A DNA stretch of 64,000 nucleotides from positions 18,064,581 through 18,128,580 of the forward strand of contig HG738137.1 of NCBI GenBank assembly GCA_000499405.2, in the 5' to 3' direction. The notes under the pieces were generated by a model. It worked only from the letters and a program-made list of their open reading frames with translations, made no database searches and had not been told where the DNA came from. This document shows, one piece after another, positions 36,764 through 52,900 of this stretch. How positions within the stretch are numbered: the stretch's first letter is position 1; every line of letters begins with the position of its first letter. Origin of the DNA: Onchocerca volvulus. Lineage: Eukaryota; Nematoda; Chromadorea; Rhabditida; Onchocercidae. Made by a program: the position numbers and the translations under genes.

Positions 36764-39410
36764 TATAGCATCGCCCCAACGATACAACAGTAGATAAATT
36801 AATTCATCGTTGTATATTCCCCTCAATATCTAGGATGCCCAATATTACAAGTAGAGAAAAAAAAAAAGGAAAAAAACCTTGCATGTTAAGCGGATAGTAA
36901 GTACAGCAAAATTAGTCGTGAGAGTATCAAAACTGCATAAACCAAAGTACCTTTGATATCACTATAATTGCATGCAAAACACAACCATTCTATAATTACT
37001 CGCACGTCTCTACCATATGTGATAACGGTTCTGACCTCCAATTCACATCAGTGACAATACATGAGGCTTTTTTTTTTCGTGCCCCAAAAAAAATTTGTGT
37101 TGAAAAATACTCTATATATTAAGTAGATTATCACAGAAACTATATTTTAAAAACCTTCAAATAACTTAGATAATAATGTAGATTGTAGACTTTTCAAGTA
37201 ACTTAGGAAATAATAAACTTTCGGATAAGTTAGATGATAAAGTAGATCCTGGGGAACACGCTCAGAGCTACGCTAAATGCTTTTCGATCTCGAAATCAAA
37301 AATTACAGAGAATCCTCATTTTCTCAGTTAATCAATATATTAACTATACAATGAATTAGAGCTGTATGTTATTTAAGACTAAGAATGTATATTTTGAAAA
37401 TGAACTTTGTGAGAACGTAGATCTCTCTGCGCAAGAGTTCATTCGTCCAATCATAATTTCTTCCTTTTCCATTCAAAACCCAATATACAATACAATATAG
37501 TATGCTACCCCGATTTTCAACTCTCAAATATTCATGTCTAATATGTCCAATGCCACACAACAAACCAAAATCGGTACAGTTTGTAAGAAAAAATATTAAC
37601 ATTTCGTGCCTCAAAAATCGCATAAAAACACACGAAAAGAGAAACGAGATTAAAAACAATTAATTGAATGTAAACGACAAGATACCTCCACACGTCTAGA
37701 ACTATAATGGCTAAAATAGTAATGTCGAACAAAAATTTGTGCTTTTGTATCCACACAAGAGTTTGGAAATACATTTTCTCTTTTTCTCACATCAAAAAAC
37801 ATGTTACATATGACACTCTTTGAAAAAAAATTCTTAGATTCTTTTAAAATCAATGTTTCATAACGAAAAAAACCAATGCTCTTTATCCCAAGTTGAAAAA
37901 AAAAAAGTTGAAAAGAAAAAAAAAAAAAAAACAAACAAACACGAAATCACAGCTAGGCTTTAAAATACCGACAATTTAGGAGTGAACGGAAATGAAGCAG
38001 CCCAAAAAGTGATTGATTCAAATGAAATTAATGCCACATAATTTTCGTTCTATTTTTTTGTTTTCAATCGATTTATGAAATATGCTCGCGTTGCGATGTT
38101 CTCTTTGCAAATGACTTTTAAACAGCGCTCATCAAATTTAAAAGGCGCTAATTTAAGAAAATCCGTAACAAAAAAAGTGATGCAAAAATATTTCCCGCTC
38201 GTAATCACTAAAGTTTTAAAATAACTACGAGGGAAATAAACGAAATTCATCAATCATTAATACATTCGCTAGAAAAATAAGTTAGAACCGCAAGAAGAAT
38301 AAGGATTACTCTTGATATTTGAAGTAACTTTTTACTGTTCATAGAATATAAAACTACAGAGCGGGAAATATTTCCTTATTTAAATGGATGAGAAGGGAAA
38401 CAAACAGTTGTGTGCACACAATTCAACCCATTCCAATTTTGTAACCAATTTTCTGATCATTCATTCACCCCCTTTTTTCTCATAATATATGGAATAGAAA
38501 GACAATAAGAGTATGAAAAAACATTTCAGACCGAAATAATATTCCTTCGCAAGCGCTGTTTCCAGCTCAAAAAATAAGAGCCTACTTACTTGCATGCAAT
38601 CTTTTGCCGAATAGTAGTAACAATTGCGCAAGCGTTTTTCGATGGTATTCATGTCCATTGGACGCTTGATCACCTTGTGATAATCCTTCAAAAATTTAAA
38701 CAATTACCATTAGCTCCCGATATATCTCGGAAATATTTGGATCCTGGTCCTCTCAATATATCAAATAAACTCAGAAACCGATAGTTTATTGAATCTACAA
38801 AAAATTTACATACATCACAAAAAATAAAAAAAGTACCGGCAGACCCAGACGCACAGCATCTACAGGTTTCATAAATGGCCAGGCGTGCTTATGACGCATT
38901 GCTGGTTTTAGAACTTCCTTTAACATGAATTCCAACTGATTTGTGTGCCGTGTAGGTTTACCAGGCGGTGGAATTACACGCGGCTGTACCACTCCGTTAA
39001 TCGCTTCCTACAAAATTTGAATGCTTGAGAGAATTATGGGAATCAATGTGACCCGAATGAGATTTACGCAACAAACAACCAGAACCTACCCTTATCAATT
39101 AAAATGAATGCAAACGAATCAAATCAAACAAAAAATGAACCTGCCGCGGGGATTCCCAGCCATTTGTTGATGGCACAGCTGAACCAACATCAGCAGCACT
39201 ATCGTCATTATCTCCATCATCAACATGCTGTTCTGACGAGGCTTCTCCATTTTGCGACTCCTCAATCTTAATGTTTTCTGCATCCATCATCGATAACTTC
39301 TCATCCGATGCGGATGGATTTTCTGCTGCTCCTAAACTGCTACCGCTAGTTGTTACTGGCTCATTACTACTGCTATTCGCATTTGAAGTTGAAGCCGCAG
39401 AAACAGACAT
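27401..39410 (-). CDS. bet-1: BET-family double bromodomain protein (BRD2/3/4 homologue)
   Basis: Complete gene. Exons: 39410-39141, 39007-38837, 38685-38590, then 35887-35768 or 35720-35601, 35447-35363, 35256-35093, 34942-34730, 34342-34233, 33967-33838, 33765-33425, 33281-32594, 32329-32179, 32098-32000, 31892-31761, 30042-29957, 29697(or 29700)-29601, 29047-28883, 28529-28390, 28187-28044, 27487-27401. With one of the two alternative exons the protein is 1162 residues. Domains: acidic Ser-rich start ([16 protein letters not shown]); bromodomain 1 about 95-219 ([34 protein letters not shown].(Y/F)N); a KKGVKRK-like basic patch ([14 protein letters not shown]) and ESGRPPKKP; bromodomain 2 about 350-470 ([36 protein letters not shown]); coiled segment; ET domain about 775-846 ([38 protein letters not shown]); Ser-rich acidic tract; C-terminal basic coil ending [12 protein letters not shown]...LMLNF, as in long BRD4. 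BET proteins bind acetylated histones and recruit transcription machinery. Confidence 0.96.
29601..29700 (-). other. bet-1: bet-1 exon with tandem (NAGNAG) acceptor
   Basis: The acceptor reads GAAGAAG before GAAACAACACC. Either AG keeps frame, adding or dropping one Lys before [15 protein letters not shown]. Such sites often give 3-nt isoforms. Confidence 0.45.
29780..29809. repeat. 30-nt poly-A run in a bet-1 intron
   Basis: Uninterrupted A tract on the plus strand (poly-T in the bet-1 transcript), about 80 nt upstream of the bet-1 exon at 29601-29700. Confidence 0.85.
35601..35720 (-). other. bet-1: bet-1 alternative bromodomain-1 exon, version 'DD' (BD1-like)
   Basis: 120-nt exon, phase 0 at both ends, acceptor TTTCAG, donor GTATTT. 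It encodes [20 protein letters not shown] followed by [20 protein letters not shown]: helices B-C and the BC loop of a bromodomain. The acetyl-lysine Asn is in NCYKFN. The Asp-Asp-Val after it matches the DDI of human BRD4 bromodomain 1, where Ile146 is the gatekeeper. It competes with the exon at 35768-35887 for the same slot. Confidence 0.85.
35768..35887 (-). other. bet-1: bet-1 alternative bromodomain-1 exon, version 'EYG' (BD2-like loop)
   Basis: 120-nt exon, phase 0 at both ends, acceptor GTTCAG, donor GTAAGG. It encodes [20 protein letters not shown] followed by [20 protein letters not shown]. It covers the same bromodomain segment as the exon at 35601-35720, with 14 of 40 residues identical by my alignment. 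The Asn is kept, but the loop reads NPPEYGV, closer to the NPPDHEV of BRD4 bromodomain 2 than to the KPGDDI of bromodomain 1. The intron between the two exons is 47 nt. Confidence 0.85.
35888..38589 (-). other. bet-1: Long bet-1 intron 3
   Basis: About 2.7 kb, the longest intron of the gene, lying just before the duplicated bromodomain exons. Holds an (AT)n microsatellite and many A runs. I saw no third copy of the exon. Its position suits splice-regulatory elements for the exon choice. Confidence 0.5.
36714..36757. repeat. (AT)n microsatellite
   Basis: About 44 bp of uninterrupted TA dinucleotides within the long bet-1 intron. Confidence 0.9.
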
Positions 39411-39417
39411 CTGTAAA
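39411..39417 (-). other. bet-1: Candidate trans-splice acceptor of bet-1
   Basis: TTTACAG abuts the ATG of MSVSAAS directly on the minus strand, so the first exon begins with the start codon. This supports choosing this Met over an in-frame upstream ATG (which adds MLHYHLRNLQ) and suggests spliced-leader addition or a 5'-UTR intron. Confidence 0.5.
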
Positions 39418-40754
39418 TTCCTCAAATGATAATGCAACACATATCTTTGTAAGAAATTCTGAAGATATCGGTTTAAAAAAACATCACAGTTGGGAAAGAA
39501 TACTCATATAATCTCTGATTCGAAATCCATCCGTCCTACATTTCATACCTTCAGATCCAGCCTTATTCTTAACAATGATCCAAACCTATGAGATTTTCAA
39601 TATTCTACATAATTTGTTCTGCAACTATAAGGCGCAAATTACGTACTCCACAACCACGTGCGCACCTGTGTACACTAGGGAAGACACAGCCGCGCTAATT
39701 TATTCCGAAACTGCATCAAACAACATTCGAATGACGCAAATGTACAATATAAAATCGTATTACAAGCTGGCTTTTCAGTAACACACAACATGCTTCACAT
39801 TACAGAGAACATGACCGCAGAATATTATCCCGGTAATTCCAAGTACAACATGTCTCAAAAATCACGTCACTTTTTGTGCATGAATCACACGGAAAAAATT
39901 AAAAGGAGATGAAAGAATTCGAGCATGGCCTTCCAAAAAGTCACTAATCCAGCTTAAAGTACGTATGTCACGTAAAACGTGCGACAAATCTTTCATATGC
40001 ATTATCTTTCGCAGCACACTATACTATATCGATTGATATGGGATGCTATCGACACGTCAGCACGTCAAGCGTGCGCGCGCGCGTAGCTCTTTGGCTTTCG
40101 CGACGCACTCGCCTGCAGCCACATACAGATAGGCCAAAAGATGCATAAGAAGACCAGCAATGAGCTGAATAGAACAACAGACGGCGAGGAGAGACGCAGA
40201 GAAAGAGTCGATCGCTATTACAATGACAGTCGGACGCGCCGCAAACTATGGTGGATGATGCGTCTAGCAACGTATAGCAACCGATCGATCGATATCTAGC
40301 AATTTCGGGGACCGTCTCATAAAAATAATGTATTTGCTAACAAAATAAATGAAAAAAAAAGAAAAAACGACAACTTAGTTTGTCGTTAAATTCAACGAAT
40401 TTCGACTTAATTTCACTAAATTATGCATGAAAATACATGAAAAATAAACTCTTATCGGGATGTCATGATTTGCGTTGCAAGATTGATCGCCTAGCGCACA
40501 TAAATTGCAGGAAAATCGATAATCAGATGAAAATGTGACGTAACGTATAATTAACGTGAATAAGGGAAATAAATTAGATCAAAATATGCCAAATTACGAC
40601 AAAACTCACGGAAAAATGCGCTAAAAGACGGTAAAAGTAAGCGCATCAGCGCGCGACCAACAAGAGAGCAGCCGACCCAATCAGCGACCCAACTGACAAT
40701 GACTAACCCAACCGCCCAGCTCACCAGCCTCGTACCACTCTAATCTGATTGGTT
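39418..40754. promoter_or_regulatory. bet-1 side of the bet-1/ruvb-2 divergent upstream region
   Basis: No convincing ORF. Two patches are visibly richer in G+C than the surroundings (about 40030-40290 and 40640-40740). They hold an alternating GTGCGCGCGCGCGT tract at 40071-40084, inverted CCAAT-type words (ATTGG near 40748, CCAATCAG near 40677) and repeated GATCGATC near 40280. Likely promoter DNA of bet-1. Confidence 0.45.
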
Positions 40755-40768
40755 GTTGCCATAGCAAC
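40755..40768. promoter_or_regulatory. Perfect X-box (RFX / DAF-19 site)
   Basis: GTTGCCATAGCAAC fits the nematode X-box pattern GTHNYY-AT-RRNAAC at every position and is near-palindromic. X-boxes bind RFX factors; in C. elegans DAF-19 uses them, usually within about 250 bp upstream of the ATG, to turn on ciliary genes. This one ends 41 nt before a mini-ORF at 40810 and lies 815 nt before ruvb-2. Binding in vivo is inference. Confidence 0.55.
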
Positions 40769-40809
40769 CGAACGATATTCAGTTTTGCTATAAGCAGTGC
40801 TTAGATGTT

Positions 40810-41077
40810 ATGTTGTGCGCTTTTGAATTATGGGAATTGACCTTTCACCTCGATGAAGCAGGGGAGGAAATTCTTGATATCTTCAAAGAATTCGTAAACA
40901 TTAACAATCTGACTAACGATGCTTTTTTACTTTACAGCTTGAAGATGAGAAAGAATTTCCATCCAGATTAGGCTAAATTATGATGATATTTTGATTTCGT
41001 TACAGCAATTTACATCTCTTTATTCTTCTGACCTCTGCGTGAATTTAGATATTCTCCTTGAAGCTTTCATGATTTAA
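40810..41077 (+). CDS. Candidate X-box-driven small gene, about 40-53 aa
   Basis: From the ATG at 40810 a coding-like frame reads MLCAFELWELTFHLDEAGEE and then ILDIFKEF, ending at a donor (GTAAAC, 40894). Three readings stay open. (a) Unspliced to TAG at 40971, 53 residues. (b) Spliced to TTTACAG at 40937, adding LEDEKEFPSRLG and a stop at 40976. (c) Spliced to GTTACAG at 41005, adding QFTSLYSSDLCVNLDILLEA plus FMI and a stop at 41077, 51 residues. Exon (c) is also coding-like and ends in frame. The acidic, Leu-rich sequence is unlike random ORFs here. No family recognised. Position just after a perfect X-box would suit a small ciliary protein. Confidence 0.35.
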
Positions 41078-41525
41078 GGAGCAGAAAAGTTCAAAATTTG
41101 ATTCAATCATAAACGAATGTTTCTTTGAATTGCATATAAAAACTTTTTTAAGGCCTAGAATAGACTGGATTTGAAGTTTCCGATGGTACAGTCCCATCTT
41201 CTTTTTTTAGATTATTTTCCGTAACCAATTATCCTTCATACATGTGGTCATACTATTTCATGGATTGATTTTTCATATTTCCATTATCAAAAGGAGATGA
41301 GAAGACGGGCGATTTTCATGGCGACCTATCATAGTAATATACAAAGTATACAGGCCGCAATGATGGCGCTAGTTCTAAGTTGTTGGATGAGAGTACGAGG
41401 ATGAAAACGATAGTTTTATGTTTAACTTTCTTTACTCGTTGTGTCGTACTTCCTGCTTTCTGTGCTTTAAATTTATTAATACTTCATTAGTTGGATTTGA
41501 CATATGCATAAACTTTTAAATCTGA

Positions 41526-45435
<3,910 letters not shown>

Positions 45436-46960
45436 ATTTCTCCTTGTTTGTTGAAAATTTCGTTATCCATGTTTCATATTTTGATGGCATGGATAGATGA
45501 CCGTTTTTTGTACTTTTCAAGGTGGTTGTGGAAGCTCATAAAACTTGTGTAACACCCAGGATAATTATTTCAGGTATGAAAGTGACTCTTTGATTTCTTG
45601 CTGTTATTTTGTTTTCTTATGATATCCCAAGTTTGTTAATAAATTGGTTTTCCTTTTCATTAGTTATCGATGCAAATATTGTAAAAAAGTCACGATTCAC
45701 ATTAACTGTTACATGATTCGATGGAATCTGCCATTCGTATTTAAACTGGAATTTTCGCTCTGTAGTGAACTCGGTAAGGGGAAGTCGATAAACTACCAGC
45801 AGTCCTGCCCTTCCCAACATTCGATGGTTCAAATGTGCTGGAGATTTGCAGTCGCTTCAGTTTGGATAGATTCTTCCATTGCTCACGGATAAATTAACTT
45901 GTTTTAATGGGCATTTTTAAACAGAAAAAGAACATACTATATTTCGAAGTCGGAGATCTGCAATGTTACTGAAATATGAATTCTAGTCCGTATGTTCGGT
46001 TCAATTTAATAAAAATGATTCAACTAAACTACTCTCTTATCCCTAGTCGCGCTTACTCGTGCCACGTGGGATAGTAAAAGGGAATTTATTCAATTCGAAG
46101 TTCCTATCTATAATGTTCCATTCCGTTATATGTATTTCTTTTTATCTCAATACATACAATCTTTTTTTATCTGGACAACATATACAATTGAACAAATTGG
46201 AAAAAATGCATGCCGTGTTTAAGACCAATAACAAACAAATGACTAATCACTGGGCATTTTCTCCTGCATAACAAAATCTTAAACATATGTTCAAAGATTA
46301 ACATTTAATGAATTCAAATAGTTTATCAAAAAATTACTGTATCTCTCTGTTCCTGTAAAGATTTAAAAACAGTTATAAAATAACTGCGAATTATTTAAAA
46401 GGAGATCAATTTTAACCTTTCCCTTGCTTTCACAACTGCAAATGAAGATGTAAGGTAGTCAGGGTAAAGAGAAAGAGGAAAATAAGAAAGATCCCTAGTT
46501 TCTGCTCATGATTAGTTCAAAGTATCTTTTCATACTTGCTTTCAGGGATATACATTAAAAATTGTGATTATTAATTCCTCATACAACTTAAATATCTCTA
46601 AACACGGCAAATTTAGTACACTAGACAAAAGATACGATGAAGAAATACCCGCCTGAATGAGCAAGCAAAGATATCCGTTACAACAGTGCACATATAAATT
46701 CGAAATAAGTGAACTAATGAGATCGATGAAAACAAACACTAATGAATAAGAAACGTCACATTATTGACAATGTTCATGAAATGATTCCTTGTCAATTTTC
46801 ATTTTAAATAATTTGAAAATTAATCTCTAATATGTAACATACTAGAATCTAATCTTCTAGAATCCGTAACTAAAAGAAATAGTTTTTCTCCATACTACTT
46901 AAGGTCTCTTCCAGGTAAACAAAATAGATATGAATGTATGTAATGCATATTGATGATAAG
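45436..46960. other. Convergent 3' region between ruvb-2 and dic-1
   Basis: Holds both genes' 3' ends. Candidate plus-strand AATAAA signals at 45638-45643 and 46008-46013 for ruvb-2. The plus ORF 45644-45892 has no support. Confidence 0.45.
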
Positions 46961-49900
46961 CTACAAATCTTCACAAATAGAAGCATTTGGTAGCATCTGA
47001 TTTAATTGCTTCGTTATAAGATCTATCAGTGCTTTTCTCCGAAATCGTCTCGCTTCCCTTAATGCATAACATAAGCATATCCTACGATCCACAATACAAA
47101 GATCTTTTATTTCCCTATTCTGCATCGACATCACTTTTTCAGCTGAAATGTTATGTTTATTTTTTTATGAATTTACGACTCAAACGAATGATAATATTTT
47201 TTAAACGATATATATGCTTAACCATAGGATATTCCAGATAAAAACTTTTTCTTCTAATTAACAGAAAAAAATCAGAATCAAAAATCTCGACCATTCAAAT
47301 CTTATATGTAGAGACTTTTTAATTGGATTTTAAAATTAAGCCAGTGAAACGTACCGTCTACTAGCTTCCTAACAAATTTGCCCAAGAGTAATTTCTTCTC
47401 CTTTAATGCCGATTCTTCCAAGCGTGATGCACCTTCTAAACGTGATTTTTTCTCCACTGGTGAAAATTGAGATCTCATTGGAGAAATCCTCTTCAGCGAC
47501 TTTTCATGCACATCACCATTCAATCTATGTTCAACATTACCATTCAAACCTGACGTAGATGGTCCGCAACCGGAACCAATAACCGCTTCTGAAAGAATTA
47601 CAGCAGTGCTTAGATAAACCATGTTTAAATGCATCTTTATTCTTGGCCATAAACTTATGCTCTATCAAATTCTGGCACAAGAACAAATTTCTTTATTTCT
47701 TTTTAATTTAATTTAATTTTTCAATTTAAATCAAATTCCTGACTGTCCTATTATTAGGGCACATCACTAATTCAGAAATGTTCCATGTGATCCAACAAGT
47801 AAAAACAAAAAAGTGGGAGGAAACAACCACACTAGTAATCTAGGAAAACTATTTGTATATTATTCCACTGTCGGAAACAGATGATAAAAATGATACAGCA
47901 AACTCACGAGTATCTTTGGAAGAGAGATCAGAACTGAGAGAAGCTAATTCGAGATCAGATAAAGAAAAAACAGTCGACGAACATGAGGATGTACTACGCC
48001 TCCGCCGTCGCCTATAACTGGAAAAAATAGTGTCGCATTTCTACATTATTTTTTAGAAAATTTTAAAGCAGAAGGAATTCTTGTTGAAAATTAAAATAGA
48101 TAGAAAATTTAAATATGGTAAAGAATTTACCGCCATCGAGACAAGGAATCGGGTGCCAAAGGTCCAGCCTTTCTTCGAGGTGGACGATTATTATCTGTGC
48201 TTGAAGCACTTGAACCTGTCGAAGACAATCGCTTTTTAGAAGTTTCTGCTTTCGGAGAAGTTCCCAGCAAGTTTCCTTCGCCTACTTCATCTACTGTCAT
48301 AGTCTTCTGCAATATAAAGCATTAATTGCATAATCTAATTTGACAAGAATTGCAAATCTATACAATTCAGTTTTGAAATGCACAAAATTTGTCTGAATTT
48401 TATATAGCTCTTTTTTCAAAAAATACTTGAAGATTACGCACCTTATCGATTTTAAATGGATTTCCGAACGCATGTACACGGATTGCTTGCGGTTCAACTT
48501 CTCTAAGTGGACCACGTCCTACAGCCTCAAGGCTCTTAATATATTCCTGATAATTTCCCATTTGGCTAATGGGAAGATTGTGCAAATCTTCTGCAAAACA
48601 CAAATAAATGCAACATAGAATACTTCAACTAAAAACTGGAAAATACTGGAAAATAATAAAACAAACCGGCATGCTGCAATTTGATATTGGTACCCGGTCG
48701 ACCACCTTCAAATACCGGTATCTGCCTTATGTTGAGCTGTTGCATTAAATTGATTCGCATTTTCTGTACTTGCTCGAAAAGTTTACTTCGTTTGATTTCA
48801 AATGGATTTCGAAATTGCAACGATGGAGCAATTAATATTTTAGGAATGTCAACTTGCACCTGCAATTAGCTGTATGTTTAATTTGTACCCAAAGTCACGG
48901 TAATGACCTATAATTTATTTTAGTTTGTACCTATGATGTAAACTGGAAAAAAAAGAGACTGAAACAGATAAACTCTAATTTAGCACTTGCAGATATATTC
49001 ACAAATAATGTATAAGAAATAAAGAGGGAAGAATTCAATCACATTAAAAACTATGTTAAATAACAAAAATTGTCCGATCAGAAAAAAAAAAAAAACCTGG
49101 AACCCATGAAAATTGTCCATATCACTACATCCAGAAATTCTTTTCATACTCCGATTATCCCGCAGACGCGCACGCTTCTGAACATTAATCTAAAATGATT
49201 CATAACATAAATAATTACAACCAATAGTTTTGATAGAAAAACTAGCGTTCTACAATATTCTTTATGTAAAAAACAAACCAATGATACAAGTGGAATTGAA
49301 ATTTGTAACGATGCTGCCACGGTACTACACAGTGATTCAAATTCTTCACGAGCCATATGTTTCACTTTCGCAATATACGACAATATGTTATATGAATATT
49401 GCTGCATTTGATCAGGTTCCAACATTGGATGTGAGATATTTAATCGAGCAAATGCCTTTTTCAGCGGCTAAAATGAAACTCCAGTTTTACGATTATGGAA
49501 GAATAATAAATATGAAATGTCCTTCAAGCTTATATCGGATCATGAAAGCATTTGGAAATATGGAAAATGTGAAAGTTTTTATATCAAAATAAATCATGTA
49601 CTGTTTCGTCCTTCCAAAGTTAACCGAATAACTACCTATACTGATACTATATATAATTAATACAAGCCTGAATGATTTGAAACAAGAGTTGAATCGAATT
49701 CACATCTTCCTGACTATTGAATTATGTGAAAAGACTACAGATAATAAAATAATATCAAACAAATAATAAATAGAATTCTAATTGTAAAATTAAGATATAC
49801 CTGCACATAATAACTTGGCACTGTGGCTAAATATTTTTCCAGACGCAGCCTCCAGGAGTGACTATTTCTAGCTTTTGGGTCCATCTTCATTTCCTCAATT

Positions 49901-52900
49901 AGCGGAAGCAAAAGCGGATAATTATAAGGCATTATAAATAAATTTACAGATGATAAATTCGTGGCCGCTTTGAGGTACCCAAAAGGAGCCGGCGAACTCC
50001 CGAGTACACTTGAATTATGAACAAAAACCTGAAATTTTGACTATTTCTAACGAAAGATTTGAATAAATTCAATTTCATTTTTTGTTACCAGTCATATGAG
50101 TAAGACAAGATGTACACCGAATTCTAATAGAGACTTACTTTGACAACATTAAATGGCTTAATTTGATTTACTTTTTGTTCACAATCTCAGTTTGAATGCC
50201 TCGTTTTGAACTGACTAAGATTAGCCTACATTCTGGATTCATTTGAGATTTATGAAAATATGCTCCACTGATGAAACTGAACGTTCCGGTCTAGAAAAGT
50301 CTATGATTTTTTCAAAAAAATTGTCATAAAAAAAAGGAAAAGTTATACCTGCCAACAAACTCCGGGTTGTTTGCGCTCTAATATAAACCTCGTTAAAGGT
50401 GAAGGTTCAAGTTCATATTTATCAAATGGAAAATCCTGACAAACAAGAGGTTCACAAGATTCACAACGAAATGAGATCACTGGATGAGCCTTTCGTGGCG
50501 GTAAACTTATCCTGCAACCGAATACACTACCAAAAAAAGTTTTTCTCAAAAAATAAAACTGAAATTCAACTAGTAGTTCCTGAAAAATGAATATGGCATA
50601 TTTTGAGGTTTTCTCACCAAAATGACAATATTTAATAATAATAAAATTTATGCAGTGTGTTTTATATCTATAAACTGAGAAAAAAAAAAAAATTACATGC
50701 TGCGATCGGGCCAAAATGCCTCTGGAATGGGCCAATGACCGGGATATGATCGAGATGCACGCGAGTAAACGGTACAAGTAACATTATGCCAGTTTTCTAA
50801 ATTAAATGGTTTACCACTAATGCATGTTAATTCACCATTTCTCTTCGAACTTCCGTTTTCAACAATACCGTTTGTTCGATCTGAAAAAAAAAATCACCAT
50901 TTAATTTCTGAATGAATTTATTAGGCAAATATTTTTTTCGGATTCAAACACTAAAATTAAAAAAATAAATCTTGAAAAATACCAGAATTTAATATAGGAT
51001 CTGGTCCGTATTTTTCAAAACGTAAAACGATTCCCTGTTGCTGCAGTTTCTGCACGACCGACTCAACACATATAGACAACATCTTATGTGACGATATGCA
51101 ATATGACCGTCCTGAAATTATTCTCAATAATTTAAAGAAATTCCACTAATAAACTATAAGTCGATGAAAACAATTCACATAAAAATGAAGGATAAAACAA
51201 AATATAAAACCAGAATTTAAGCAAAAATTGCAAATTAACCATTTAAGAAAAATAAAAAATAATAAAAATGCCTTCTACTTAAGATGACAAAGAAATAACT
51301 TTCTGAATAATAATGATCACTTACCTCCAGTTGCAATACACATCGCATCAATGGGACTATTATCGGAAGGTATATTCATTCCAGGAGAAACTTTTCCAAT
51401 GGGAGTATTACCACCAAGACGCAAAACTATTGAATAGAGGCGCTGGTCCCATCTAAACGGCTCTTCAATTAGTTCGTTACCAATTGCTGTAGGTTTAGCG
51501 ACTTTAATCTGGAACAGAAAGATCATACATCATTATTATACATACTACATCTCATGCTAAAGTTTTGAATATTTACAAGTCATATTTATAAAAATCAATC
51601 ATTTGCTATGGGCAATAAGAAACTTGCCTATCATCAGCAGACTGAAGATCATATCAAAACTACAACATTTCATCAAATAATAATCAACTGCTGTATTTAG
51701 TACACTGGTTATCTTTGTCATCTTCCCTCTATCACCAGTCTTTTTATCATCTCATTTTAACTTTGTAATGCAAACTTTAAAAATATAAGAGTGAGCAAAG
51801 CTTTACCTCACTAACAATTCCAAATTGAGGACACGTCAAACAATTACCATCAGTTATGCTAATTATAACAACCGGTTCGATATAGAATGGATAACGACCA
51901 GCACCAAAATTGTCAATGCCAGTTTGTAGTCGATTCACATTCACAAACCTTAAACAAAGATTAAAAATTAAAAAAAAAAGAAAATACACTAATTTGTTTC
52001 GGTTACTTGCTTCGACAACGCATTTAACTTCATCCCTGAAGCTTGTATCAAGTTAAAATTGTTCTAACAATAATCAGCCAGAAAAATTGCAGTTTTTTAC
52101 AAAAACTGGATCATTCTAATATATCCACTACTCTTCTATGTAACTGCAACACAGTAGCCCTCAAATGATGGAAATTCAAATAGACAATGATGTTGATATT
52201 TACTAGAATTATTTAATCTCGACAAATACCTTAATGCAGAGCCTAAAGCAGTACCAAAAGACGTCAGACCATGCGGTTTTAGCATTTTCAGCTGTTCTTG
52301 GAAGATACTTTGGCTTTCTCGCCATCCCGCCTGAAACAAAAATTCATAAAAACCTATATGAAATAATCAAAGATAACTGCACAATCTAATTCAAAGAATC
52401 AGCACTATTTGATCATTTCAAACTGTCATTATTCAAGTAAAAAATTTAACCACAATTTTTTATAGAACACTTTTGCAGCATGCGAGGGTTCAAAGAATAT
52501 GTTTACCATAATAGCATATGAAAGCTTTCCACATTAAATATCACACTAATTTGGATAAATTATTTTGCAAAAAAATTAATGAATAGATAAAATTAAAAAA
52601 AAAAAAGTCGACTAATAAATACGTCGGAATTTTGGACTGTAATTCCCTCCCATTACATATTTCATTTATTCCAATATTTTAAATCATTGATTCCCGATTT
52701 CTTCTATTTTTCGCATTTTTGCAAATCAATTCTTTGTTATATATTTATTGCAGCTTTGGTTTACAGTGATTCAATACGACTGCAATGGAATAATCTGCTA
52801 TTTCTAAAGTCCTTCCACATGATTCGTCTGCCTTTTCGGTCTATTGATTATAATTAGTGTATTCTCCAACTCAACTGGAACCATTTATAATAAATATTGA

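Noticed and set aside
49230..49592. 120-codon plus-strand ORF
   Set aside because: Antisense to the dic-1 exon 49279-49467.
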